Below are positions 1 to 5,783 of a DNA stretch of 10,122 nt, piece after piece. Source of the stretch: Betaproteobacteria bacterium (GTDB lineage Bacteria > Pseudomonadota > Gammaproteobacteria > Burkholderiales > Burkholderiaceae_C). The stretch is taken from assembly GCA_947448675.1 (NCBI GenBank), contig CANFOR010000097.1:1-10122 (forward strand), written 5' to 3'. The number at the start of each line of letters is the position of its first letter. Position 1 is the first letter of the stretch. A program made the position numbers and the translations under genes. The notes below the pieces were generated by a model. It had not been told where the DNA came from. It ran no database searches and saw only the letters and a program-made list of their open reading frames with translations.

Positions 1-687
1 CGAATTGGTTTTGCCACGGTGTGGGGCAGGCGCGAGATAGGGGCTGTCGGTCTCGATGAGCATTCTGTCGAGCGGGACAAATGCCGCCACTTCGCGCAGA
101 TCAGCGGCGGTCTTAAAAGTCAAAATGCCCGAGAATGAAATATAAAAGCCTCGGTCGAGCGCCGCGCGCGCCACCTCCATTGTTTCGGTAAAACAATGGA
201 ATACACCGCCTGCAGAACCGGCCTGCCCCGTTTCGGCTTCTTCGTCCAAAATGGCCATGGTATCGGCAGAAGCGCTGCGGGTATGGATCACCAAGGGCAA
301 TCGCACCTGCTGGGCCGCCCGAATATGCACCCGAAAGCGCTCGCGCTGCCACTCCATATCGGCAATGCTGCGCCCGGCTTTGCGCGTCTCCATTTGGTAA
401 TAGTCCAAGCCCGTCTCGCCAATCGCCACCACGCGCGCGCGCTGGCTGAGAAGGGCCAAAGTGGCTACATCGGGCTCTAGCACATCTTCGTTGTCGGGGT
501 GTACGCCGACCGTGGCCCAAAAATTACCGTGCGCCGTGGCCAAACTGTGCACGTCATCAAACTCTTCGAGCGTGGTGCAAATACACAGGGCGCGGTCGAC
601 CTGGGCATCTGCCATGGCTTGCCGGATCTCGGGTAGCTTAGCCCTGAGTTCTGGAAAATTTAAATGGCAATGCGAGTCAACAAACAT
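1..687 (-). CDS. tatD: TatD-family metal-dependent deoxyribonuclease (3' end cut by window edge)
   Basis: The minus strand encodes 229 residues starting ATG at 687 and running off the left edge. The family hydrolyses DNA (3'-5' exonuclease or repair roles are reported) in a TIM-barrel amidohydrolase fold with two metal ions. All expected metal ligands are visible: the N-terminal HxH (SHCHL, H6 and H8), E91 in GETGLDYY, H135 in VIHTR, H164 in FHCF and D214 in ETDSPYLAP. The last visible residues, PHRGKTN, are the conserved segment about 30-35 residues before the usual end (E. coli YcfH is 265 aa), so only a short C-terminal tail is missing. The start lies 2 bases past the pilZ stop codon, so translation is probably coupled; no strong Shine-Dalgarno is seen. 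It is the last visible gene of the mltG-tmk-holB-pilZ operon, matching the position of ycfH after holB in E. coli. The family is certain; which paralogue (TatD or YcfH-like) is less so, and YcfH-like is favoured by context. Confidence 0.95.
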   Translation of the reverse strand, partial: MFVDSHCHLNFPELRAKLPEIRQAMADAQVDRALCICTTLEEFDDVHSLATAHGNFWATVGVHPDNEDVLEPDVATLALLSQRARVVAIGETGLDYYQMETRKAGRSIADMEWQRERFRVHIRAAQQVRLPLVIHTRSASADTMAILDEEAETGQAGSAGGVFHCFTETMEVARAALDRGFYISFSGILTFKTAADLREVAAFVPLDRMLIETDSPYLAPAPHRGKTNS

Positions 688-689
688 GA

Positions 690-1061
690 CTACATGGTCT
701 GCGTGGGGCGATCGGACGCCAGGTGGGCGCCCAGCGCTTCTTCAATTTTTAATTTGAGCAGGCGCGACTTCTCGTCGGGCGGAAAACGCACGCCCACGCC
801 CTGGGTGCGCGCGCCTGAGGCTTTGGCCGGTGTGACCCAGGCCACTTTGCCAGCTATGGGGTAGCGCTGCGTGTCATCGGGCAAAGACAAGAGCACATAG
901 ACGTCGTCGCCCAAACGGTATTCACGGGTGGTGGGAATGAAAATCCCACCCTCGGTAAACAGCGGAATATAAGCCGCATACAGCGCAGCTTTTTCCTTGA
1001 TGGCCAGTTGGATAACGCTGGGGCGCGGGGTGGCAGAAGGGGCGGTTGCGGTGGTGCTCAT
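690..1061 (-). CDS. pilZ: PilZ-domain protein, type IV pilus PilZ type
   Basis: This gene encodes a 123-residue soluble protein. A PilZ beta-barrel spans about residues 15-95: FTEGGIFIPT at 35-44 sits where canonical c-di-GMP receptors have (D/N)xSxxG, and the barrel closes with GVGVRF at 88-93 and a charged helix. The RxxxR motif needed for c-di-GMP binding is absent before the barrel, and the xSxxG serine is replaced (TEGG). This matches the pilus-biogenesis PilZ class, known in Pseudomonas and Xanthomonas to work through protein partners (for example PilB and FimX) rather than by binding the nucleotide. It lies 10 bases after holB and 2 bases before tatD in the same operon, a placement shared with other proteobacterial holB-pilZ pairs. 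The first 14 residues are rich in Ala, Thr and Pro and probably disordered. No strong ribosome binding site is seen, so it probably depends on coupling to holB. The domain call is firm; the pilus role is inferred from family and context, because no other pilus gene is in the window. Confidence 0.9.
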   Translation of the reverse strand: MSTTATAPSATPRPSVIQLAIKEKAALYAAYIPLFTEGGIFIPTTREYRLGDDVYVLLSLPDDTQRYPIAGKVAWVTPAKASGARTQGVGVRFPPDEKSRLLKLKIEEALGAHLASDRPTQTM

Positions 1062-1071
1062 GCGTCTGAGT

Positions 1072-2148
1072 TTAAGCCTGCTTTGCAGTCTCTGGTGAAT
1101 TTGTGCTTTTGAAAATGCGTTGTGCTTGGCTGACCAGGTTTTCCAGCATCAAATCGGCTTTGAACGGGTGCTCGGCCGTGCGGGCAATGGCCTGCAATTC
1201 TTTGGTCCAGCGCGCCAGGGCGCGCGGCCCGGGTGGCGTGGGCAAGTCGCTGGCCAAAAAGAAGCGCGGCTGGGCTTGCACGCGCAGGGCCCATAGGTCG
1301 TGGCAAAGTTTTTGCAACACGTTCACCGCTTGCACGGGTTCAAAACCAGCCAGCGCCGATACATCGCCCTTTGCAACGGCTTTGGGCAAGCGCGCCCATT
1401 GCGCTGCGTCGGGGCCATGGCTTGCCAGCGCCAAGGCATCTTCAGGCCGCCCGCCAGACAGGCGCAGCACACTGGCGGCTACCGCGCTATCGGCCAAGGC
1501 GCTTGGGCCCACGGATTGGTCTTGTAGCCATTGCAGTGCAGTGCTGGTGTCTGGCCACAGCAGGGCATGGGTTTGGCAGCGGCTGCGAATGGTGGGCAGC
1601 AACTGGTGCGCGGCTTCACTGGCCAAGACAAAACGGGTGTCGCCCGCGGGCTCTTCCAGGGTTTTGAGCAGGGCATTGGCGCTGACGTTGTTCATGCGCT
1701 CTGCGGGGTAGACCAAGACCACCAAGCCACGCCCACGCGAGGCGGTGCGCTGGGCAAACCCCACCACCTGGCGTAGGGCTTCGACGCGGATTTCTTTGCT
1801 CGGTTTGCGTTTTTTAGCGTCGATTTCGTCCATCGACTTTTCGTCAAGCGGCCAGCCCAGCTCCAGCATGGTGGTCTCGGGCATGAGCACCGCCAAGTCG
1901 GGGTGGCCATGTGAACCGACCAAATGGCAGCTAGTGCAGTGGCCACAAGCGCCCTGCTCGCTCACTTGTTCGCACAACCACGCTTGCGCCAGGCCCAGCG
2001 CCAGGCGGTACTGGCCCAAGCCCGATGGGCCTTGCAAGAGCAAGGCATGGGCGCGCCGAGTTAACAGGCTTTGCAACTGCGTTTGCAGCCACGGTGCCAG
2101 GGCTTGTGCAGCCTGCTGGGGTTCTGCGCCAGTGGGTGAAGCGGCCAT
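1072..2148 (-). CDS. holB: DNA polymerase III subunit delta'
   Basis: This 358-residue protein (E. coli HolB is 334) is the delta' stator subunit of the clamp loader that opens and loads the beta sliding clamp. It has an AAA+-like layout. A degenerate P-loop GPSGLGQY lies at 40-47, in which the catalytic Lys is Gln45, as expected for a subunit that does not hydrolyse ATP. A zinc module has four cysteines, C59, C68, C71 and C74 (CGHCTSC). A degenerate Walker B strand GLVVLVYPAERM is at about 141-152, followed by NALLKTLEEP at about 158-167. The family-signature SRC motif at 189-191 supplies the arginine finger for the neighbouring ATPase subunit. The C-terminal helical collar runs from about residue 215. 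It begins 3 bases after the tmk stop codon and ends 10 bases before pilZ, so it belongs to the same transcript. The Ala/Thr/Lys-rich last 10 residues look like a loose tail. The identification is secure. Confidence 0.96.
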   Translation of the reverse strand: MAASPTGAEPQQAAQALAPWLQTQLQSLLTRRAHALLLQGPSGLGQYRLALGLAQAWLCEQVSEQGACGHCTSCHLVGSHGHPDLAVLMPETTMLELGWPLDEKSMDEIDAKKRKPSKEIRVEALRQVVGFAQRTASRGRGLVVLVYPAERMNNVSANALLKTLEEPAGDTRFVLASEAAHQLLPTIRSRCQTHALLWPDTSTALQWLQDQSVGPSALADSAVAASVLRLSGGRPEDALALASHGPDAAQWARLPKAVAKGDVSALAGFEPVQAVNVLQKLCHDLWALRVQAQPRFFLASDLPTPPGPRALARWTKELQAIARTAEHPFKADLMLENLVSQAQRIFKSTNSPETAKQA

Positions 2149-2151
2149 GCT

Positions 2152-2838
2152 TTAAGCCGGGCCCGAATTGCTGGCCACCATGATGGCCAGGTAGCCGCGC
2201 CGTACTATGGCGGCGGTGATTTGCTGCCAGACTTTGTGCCGCTCTTGCGCCGCGTCGATGCGCGCAAAACGCTGCGGTGCGCCCGCCATGCGCGCCGCAT
2301 AGCCCGCCGCCACTTTGCGAAAAAAATCTACCGACTGCGATTCAAATTTGTCGGGCACGCGGGCCCCGGACAGGCGCTGGGCGGCCAACTCGGGAGCCAA
2401 GTCGAACCACAGGGTGAGGTCGGGGTTGCGAATTCGGTCCGCCGCTTCTTCGCTTGTTGGGGCGCTTGTATGTTGAACCCAATGCTCTAACTTTGAGAGC
2501 ACGTCAAGACCAAAGCCGCGGCCACCGCCTTGGTAGGCAAAGGTGGCATCGGTAAAGCGATCGCACAAGACCACCTCGCCGCGCGCCAACGCAGGCTCGA
2601 TTTTTTGCAGCAAATGCTCGCGCCGGGCGGCAAACATCAGCAAGGCTTCGGTGAGCGCGTCCATCGGCTCGTTGAGCACCAAGGCGCGCAGCTGCTCGGC
2701 CAGGGGCGTGCCGCCTGGCTCGCGGGTGAGCGTGACCACCCGGCCCTGCGCTTGAAAGGCCTGCGCCAAGCCTGCGATATGGGTCGATTTGCCTGCCCCG
2801 TCGATGCCCTCGAAGCTGATGAAGAGTCCGTTTGCCAT
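2152..2838 (-). CDS. tmk: Thymidylate kinase (dTMP kinase)
   Basis: This 228-residue cytoplasmic enzyme phosphorylates dTMP to dTDP with ATP, an essential step in dTTP supply. The P-loop GIDGAGKST is at 11-19. The dTMP-binding TREPGGTPLAEQLR is at about 38-51, and D93-R94 in DRFTDATFAYQG carries the substrate-binding motif, with Phe where many homologues have Tyr. The LID region GARVPDKFESQSVDFF lies at about 158-173. The P-loop lacks the Arg seen in eukaryotic type I enzymes, so this is a bacterial type II kinase. Two small differences from E. coli Tmk (213 aa) are seen: a hydrophilic insertion around 122-137 before NPDLTLWFDL, and a C-terminal extension of about 10 residues. The ATG at 2838 lies 14 bases after the mltG stop codon and the gene ends 3 bases before holB. 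The reading is unambiguous. Confidence 0.97.
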   Translation of the reverse strand: MANGLFISFEGIDGAGKSTHIAGLAQAFQAQGRVVTLTREPGGTPLAEQLRALVLNEPMDALTEALLMFAARREHLLQKIEPALARGEVVLCDRFTDATFAYQGGGRGFGLDVLSKLEHWVQHTSAPTSEEAADRIRNPDLTLWFDLAPELAAQRLSGARVPDKFESQSVDFFRKVAAGYAARMAGAPQRFARIDAAQERHKVWQQITAAIVRRGYLAIMVASNSGPA

Positions 2839-2852
2839 GGTCTTGATGCGGC

Positions 2853-3893
2853 TTATTGCCCGCGTTGGTATTTGTTGACCGCCCGATTATGTTCTTGCAA
2901 GGTGGCGCTGAACTGGCTGCTGCCGTCGCCCCGCGCTACAAAATACAGAGCGCGCGTGCTTTGCGGCTGCACGGCCGCCAACAAGGCGGCCTTGCCGGGC
3001 ATGGCAATCGGCGTGGGCGGCAAGCCAGGGCGGGTGTAGGTGTTCCAGGGCGTATCGGTTTGCAGGTCGCGCTTGCGCAAATTGCCGTCGAAGGCCTCGC
3101 CCAAACCGTAGATCACGGTGGGGTCGGTTTGCAAGAGCATGCCCGTGCGCAAACGGTTGGTGAACACACCGGCAATTTGCGGGCGGTCAGCAGCGCGGCT
3201 GGTTTCTTTTTCGACAATGCTGGCCAAGATCAGGGCTTCATCGGGGCTTTTGAGCGGGCTGTCGCTCGGGCGCAACGCCCAGGCGGCTTGCAGGCTGCGG
3301 TCCATATTGCGCAGCGCGCGCTTGAGCACGGCCAAGTCGCTCGAACCCTTGGCATAGGTGTAGGTGTCGGGGAAGAAGCGGCCTTCAGCAGGCACGCCGG
3401 GCTTGCCCAGCGTGCTCATGAGTAAATCGTCTGGCAAGGCGCGTGAATCGGGCGTTAGCTGCTCTGCTTTTTGTAGCGCTGCACGCACCTGGCGCATGTT
3501 CCAACCCTCGACCAAGGTCAGGCTGCGCAAAGATTCCTCACCTTGCACAAGTTTTTGCAGTAGCGCCCAGGGCGTTGTGTCGCTCTCAATTTCATAGCTA
3601 CCGGCCTTTATCTGGCGTGCCTTGCCAGAAAGCCGAAACCAGACATAGAGCCAGCTGGGGCGGGTTTGCACACCGGCGTCTACCACGGCCTGGGCCACGG
3701 CCCGCGCTGAAGTGCCGGGTTCGATCGACAAGTCCAGCGCGTTCGAGGCCAGGGCCAACGGCTGGTTCAGCCACCAGCCGCTGGCCAGGGCCACAGCCAG
3801 CAGCAGTGCCCCAAGGGCGTAAAAAAAGCGTTTAAACAATGAAGCAGCCCTGTTAACGGTGTGCAAATGCAGTGCCGATGATAATTCAGGCAT
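2853..3893 (-). CDS. mltG: Endolytic murein transglycosylase MltG
   Basis: This inner-membrane lytic transglycosylase (YceG/MltG family) cleaves nascent peptidoglycan strands and so helps set glycan chain length. One transmembrane segment lies at about residues 23-42, and the rest is periplasmic. A LysM-like region holds KAGSYEIE at 96-103 and LVEGWNMRQV at about 127-136. The catalytic block is complete: EGRFFPDTY at 170-178, the catalytic glutamate E228 in ASIVEKET, NRLRTGMLLQTDPTVIYG at about 246-263, and NTYTRPGLPPTPI at about 284-296. Length is 346 residues from ATG 3893. An alternative TTG at 3839 (residue 19) has an AGGG 8 bases upstream and would place the membrane helix close to the N-terminus, as in E. 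coli MltG, giving 328 residues. The ATG is kept as the conventional call but the shorter form is credible. It is the first gene of the tmk-holB-pilZ-tatD operon and divergent from ygfZ. Confidence 0.95.
   Translation of the reverse strand: MPELSSALHLHTVNRAASLFKRFFYALGALLLAVALASGWWLNQPLALASNALDLSIEPGTSARAVAQAVVDAGVQTRPSWLYVWFRLSGKARQIKAGSYEIESDTTPWALLQKLVQGEESLRSLTLVEGWNMRQVRAALQKAEQLTPDSRALPDDLLMSTLGKPGVPAEGRFFPDTYTYAKGSSDLAVLKRALRNMDRSLQAAWALRPSDSPLKSPDEALILASIVEKETSRAADRPQIAGVFTNRLRTGMLLQTDPTVIYGLGEAFDGNLRKRDLQTDTPWNTYTRPGLPPTPIAMPGKAALLAAVQPQSTRALYFVARGDGSSQFSATLQEHNRAVNKYQRGQ
3848..3851 (-). promoter_or_regulatory. Candidate ribosome binding site for an alternative TTG start of mltG
   Basis: On the minus strand AGGG ends 8 bases before an in-frame TTG at 3839. 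Neither this spacing nor a comparable motif is present before the ATG at 3893. If used, MltG would begin just before its transmembrane helix. This is pattern evidence only. Confidence 0.35.
3878..3885. promoter_or_regulatory. Overlapping candidate -10 elements, divergent mltG / ygfZ promoter region
   Basis: The minus strand reads TATCAT at 3883-3878 (one mismatch to TATAAT), which would start the mltG transcript near 3871, downstream of the ATG at 3893 but upstream of the TTG at 3839. The plus strand reads GATAAT at 3880-3885 (one mismatch), which would start the ygfZ transcript at about 3891-3893, essentially on its ATG, giving a leaderless message. Neither has a good -35 at 16-18 bases, so both are weak predictions. 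They are listed because this is the only place from which the two divergent operons could be driven unless promoters lie inside the coding sequences. Confidence 0.25.
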
Positions 3894-4878
3894 GACTGCC
3901 CTCCCCCTTGCCCCTACCAGCTTGCTGACACCGCCACCCGCGAGCGACGCGCCACCGGGCGTGTTCCCCGTGAACGGCGCGCTGCGTTTGCCGCACCTGG
4001 GAGTTATCCGCGTCGAGGGCCCAGACGCCGCCGCGTTTTTGCAAGGCCAGCTCAGCCAAGACTTTCTGCTGCTCGGCCCGCATGAAGCGCGCTTGGCCGC
4101 CTACTGCTCGGCCAAGGGCCGCATGTTGGCCAGTTTTATCGGCTTTCACTACGGGCTTGACTGCATTTTGCTGGTGTGCAGCGCCGATTTATTGCCCGCC
4201 ACCTTGAAGCGTTTGGGCATGTTTGTGCTGCGCGCCAAGGCCAAACTCAGCGATGCATCGGCCGACTTTCAGCTTTGGGGTTTAGCCGGAAATGCTATTG
4301 AATCCATAGCTGGATACGCAATACCGGCGCTCGTTCTGGCCGATTTTTCTTCTGTAAAAGTGGTAGGTTTGCATGCCGCATCAGGGCAGCAACTGGCCTT
4401 GTGGCTGGCGCCCAGCGCTGCTGCGCCACCGGCGACGCCAGCGCTCCCCGCCGCGCTATGGGCTTGGGCCGAGGTGTGTGCAGGCGTTGCGACCTTGAGC
4501 GCGCCCTTGGTCGAGGCCTTTGTGCCACAAATGCTCAACTACGAGTCGGTTGGCGGGGTGAGCTTCAAAAAGGGTTGTTACCCTGGCCAAGAGGTGGTGG
4601 CGCGCAGCCAGTTTCGCGGCACGCTCAAACGCCGGGCCTATGTGGTGCACGCAGCAGGGCCATTGCTGCCCGCGCAAGAGATTTTCCACAGCGCCGACGC
4701 CAGCCAACCCTGCGGCAGCGTGGTGCAAGCGGCTGTGGCACCCGGTGGCGGCTATGCGGCCATTGTGTCAATGCAAACCAGCGCGGCCAGTGCTGTGGTA
4801 GCAGGCTCGCTGCGCACCGCCAGTGGCTTGGCACTGACGCTGCAGCCCCTGCCCTATGCCTTGCTAGCCGACATTTAA
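3892..4878 (+). CDS. ygfZ: Folate-binding protein YgfZ, Fe-S cluster maintenance (GcvT-like)
   Basis: This 328-residue cytoplasmic protein belongs to the YgfZ/IBA57 family, which resembles the glycine-cleavage T protein, binds tetrahydrofolate and supports assembly or repair of [4Fe-4S] enzymes such as MiaB. The diagnostic motif is KGCYPGQE at 227-234 with the key cysteine C229, preceded by MLNYESVGGVSFKK. The N-terminal domain shows LPHLGVIRVEGPDAAAFLQG (about 33-52) and CSAKGRMLASF (72-82). The ATG at 3892 is chosen. An in-frame GTG at 3859 would add 11 residues, and no proper ribosome binding site precedes either start; the AGG at 3888-3890 is too close to the ATG. Residues 134-156 are encoded by an AT-richer patch resembling a Comamonadaceae dispersed repeat, listed separately. 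The NRDE gene follows 11 bases later and is probably co-transcribed. Family assignment is firm. Confidence 0.95.
   Translation: MTALPLAPTSLLTPPPASDAPPGVFPVNGALRLPHLGVIRVEGPDAAAFLQGQLSQDFLLLGPHEARLAAYCSAKGRMLASFIGFHYGLDCILLVCSADLLPATLKRLGMFVLRAKAKLSDASADFQLWGLAGNAIESIAGYAIPALVLADFSSVKVVGLHAASGQQLALWLAPSAAAPPATPALPAALWAWAEVCAGVATLSAPLVEAFVPQMLNYESVGGVSFKKGCYPGQEVVARSQFRGTLKRRAYVVHAAGPLLPAQEIFHSADASQPCGSVVQAAVAPGGGYAAIVSMQTSAASAVVAGSLRTASGLALTLQPLPYALLADI
4289..4359 (+). repeat. Repeat-like AT-rich patch in frame within ygfZ, with a short hairpin
   Basis: This patch is AT-richer than the surrounding ygfZ sequence. It begins with an inverted repeat GCTAT / ATAGC (4294-4298 and 4306-4310, 7-base loop), continues with a GC-rich piece containing GGCGCTCG (4326-4333), then GGCCGATTTTT (4338-4348), and ends in a run of A after CTGT. 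From memory, this order of elements matches a short dispersed repeat common in Comamonadaceae genomes: a GCTATT...AATAGCTG hairpin, a GCGC...GCGC arm, GGCC, an AT tail. The copy would be degraded. It stays in frame and supplies residues 134-156 of YgfZ, between the two folate-binding halves. Only one copy is in this window, so the repeat nature rests on recall rather than on internal duplication. Confidence 0.45.
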
Positions 4879-4889
4879 AAGCCAAGCCC

Positions 4890-5720
4890 ATGTGTTTGAT
4901 TGCCTTTGCGATAGGGGCCAACGCGCGCTGGCCCTTGGTAATTGCCGCTAACCGCGACGAAGCCTATGCCCGCCCCAGCGCGGGCTTGGCACGCTGGACA
5001 GGCCCGCGCGGCCACAGCATTGTTTCAGGCCGCGATTTGCGCGACGGTGGTGCTTGGCTCGGAGTGAGCGAGAGCGGGCGCGTGGCCATGTTGACCAATG
5101 TGCGCGCGGGCACGCCGCAAACCGGCGCGCGCAGCCGGGGCGAGCTGGTGAGCCGCTGGCTCGATGGCGATGAAGACTTCGCGGCCTATTGCCAGGCTTT
5201 GCAACTGCATTCCAGCGCCGACGCGTTTGCGGGCTTTAACTTGGTCACCGGTGACTGTCAGCGTCAAGCCTGGCACTGGGTGAGCAACCGCAGCCATGGG
5301 CAGCGCAGTGTGCACACCTGTGGGCTGCAAACACGGCAACTGCAGCCCGGCATTTATGGTTTATCGAATGCTGCATTGGACACGCCCTGGCCCAAAACCT
5401 TGGCGCTGAAGTCTGCGCTGCTGGGCAGCTTGGCCGCTCTAGATTTTGATGGCTTGGTGGCGCAGCTGATGCCCGCTTTGCTCAACAGCCAAAGCGCTGC
5501 AGTGCAGGATTTACCCGACACCGGCATCGCTCCCGAGTTGGAACTTGTTTTGTCCAGCGCCTTTGTGCGCTCACCCAGCTACGGTACCTGTAGCAGCGCC
5601 ATCATTGGCGTGGGCAGTACTGGGCCGGGCACGGCTGGCAAGCTAGATTTTTTAGAGCACAGCCACCTAGCACCCGCACAGGAGCGCAAACTTTCTTTGC
5701 GCTGGCCTGCGATTGCTTAA
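4890..5720 (+). CDS. NRDE-family protein (TANGO2-like, Ntn-hydrolase-type N-terminus)
   Basis: This 276-residue protein begins MCLIAFAI with the defining NRDE tetrad at residues 21-24, the signature of the NRDE/TANGO2 (DUF833) family. C2 directly after the initiator Met fits a family fold related to N-terminal nucleophile hydrolases, where Met removal would expose cysteine. Other family features are SGRDLRDGGAWLGV (about 49-62), ALLTNVR-like MLTNVRAG (about 70-77), FAGFNLV (about 112-118), GIYGLSNAALDTPWPK (about 153-168) and YGTCSSAI (about 231-238). The frame is open far upstream, but the ATG at 4890 is the only start that places Cys at position 2. The start lies 11 bases after the ygfZ stop codon, so the two are probably one transcript. 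Eukaryotic TANGO2 has been linked to heme and lipid handling; the bacterial function is not established. The family call is strong; no reaction is assigned. Confidence 0.92.
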   Translation: MCLIAFAIGANARWPLVIAANRDEAYARPSAGLARWTGPRGHSIVSGRDLRDGGAWLGVSESGRVAMLTNVRAGTPQTGARSRGELVSRWLDGDEDFAAYCQALQLHSSADAFAGFNLVTGDCQRQAWHWVSNRSHGQRSVHTCGLQTRQLQPGIYGLSNAALDTPWPKTLALKSALLGSLAALDFDGLVAQLMPALLNSQSAAVQDLPDTGIAPELELVLSSAFVRSPSYGTCSSAIIGVGSTGPGTAGKLDFLEHSHLAPAQERKLSLRWPAIA

Positions 5721-5783
5721 CTGCACCGGCTTAACAGCGATTTCGTAAGGCGACAGAACCCAGTGCACAGCTCCGCGCTGAAT
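5721..5783. other. Convergent intergenic gap without a clear terminator
   Basis: These 63 bases separate the convergent NRDE gene and the ligase gene. The only symmetry seen is a 4-base stem CAGC / GCTG at 5768-5780 and distant TGCAC / GTGCA pairs (about 5722-5726 and 5763-5767). Neither is followed by a T-run on either strand, so no Rho-independent terminator is called. Nothing else is recognised here. Confidence 0.4.

Noticed and set aside
113..520. Minus-strand open frame of 135 codons in another frame of tatD.
   Set aside because: Arg/Gly-rich composition typical of a shadow frame; the tatD frame carries every catalytic motif.
1103..1711. Plus-strand open frame of about 200 codons opposite holB.
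   Set aside because: Antisense shadow in GC-rich DNA, with low-complexity composition and no motif.
3582..3601. A stretch in mltG resembling the hairpin start of the Comamonadaceae repeat (GCTCTCAATTTCATAGCTAC).
   Set aside because: It encodes the conserved MltG segment KAGSYEIES on the minus strand, and the sequence beyond it does not continue the repeat pattern; codon choice explains the likeness.
4401..4889. Long plus-strand open frame upstream of the NRDE start, overlapping ygfZ.
   Set aside because: It is an off-frame reading of ygfZ with no recognisable domain. The NRDE family begins with MCLI, which fixes the start at 4890.
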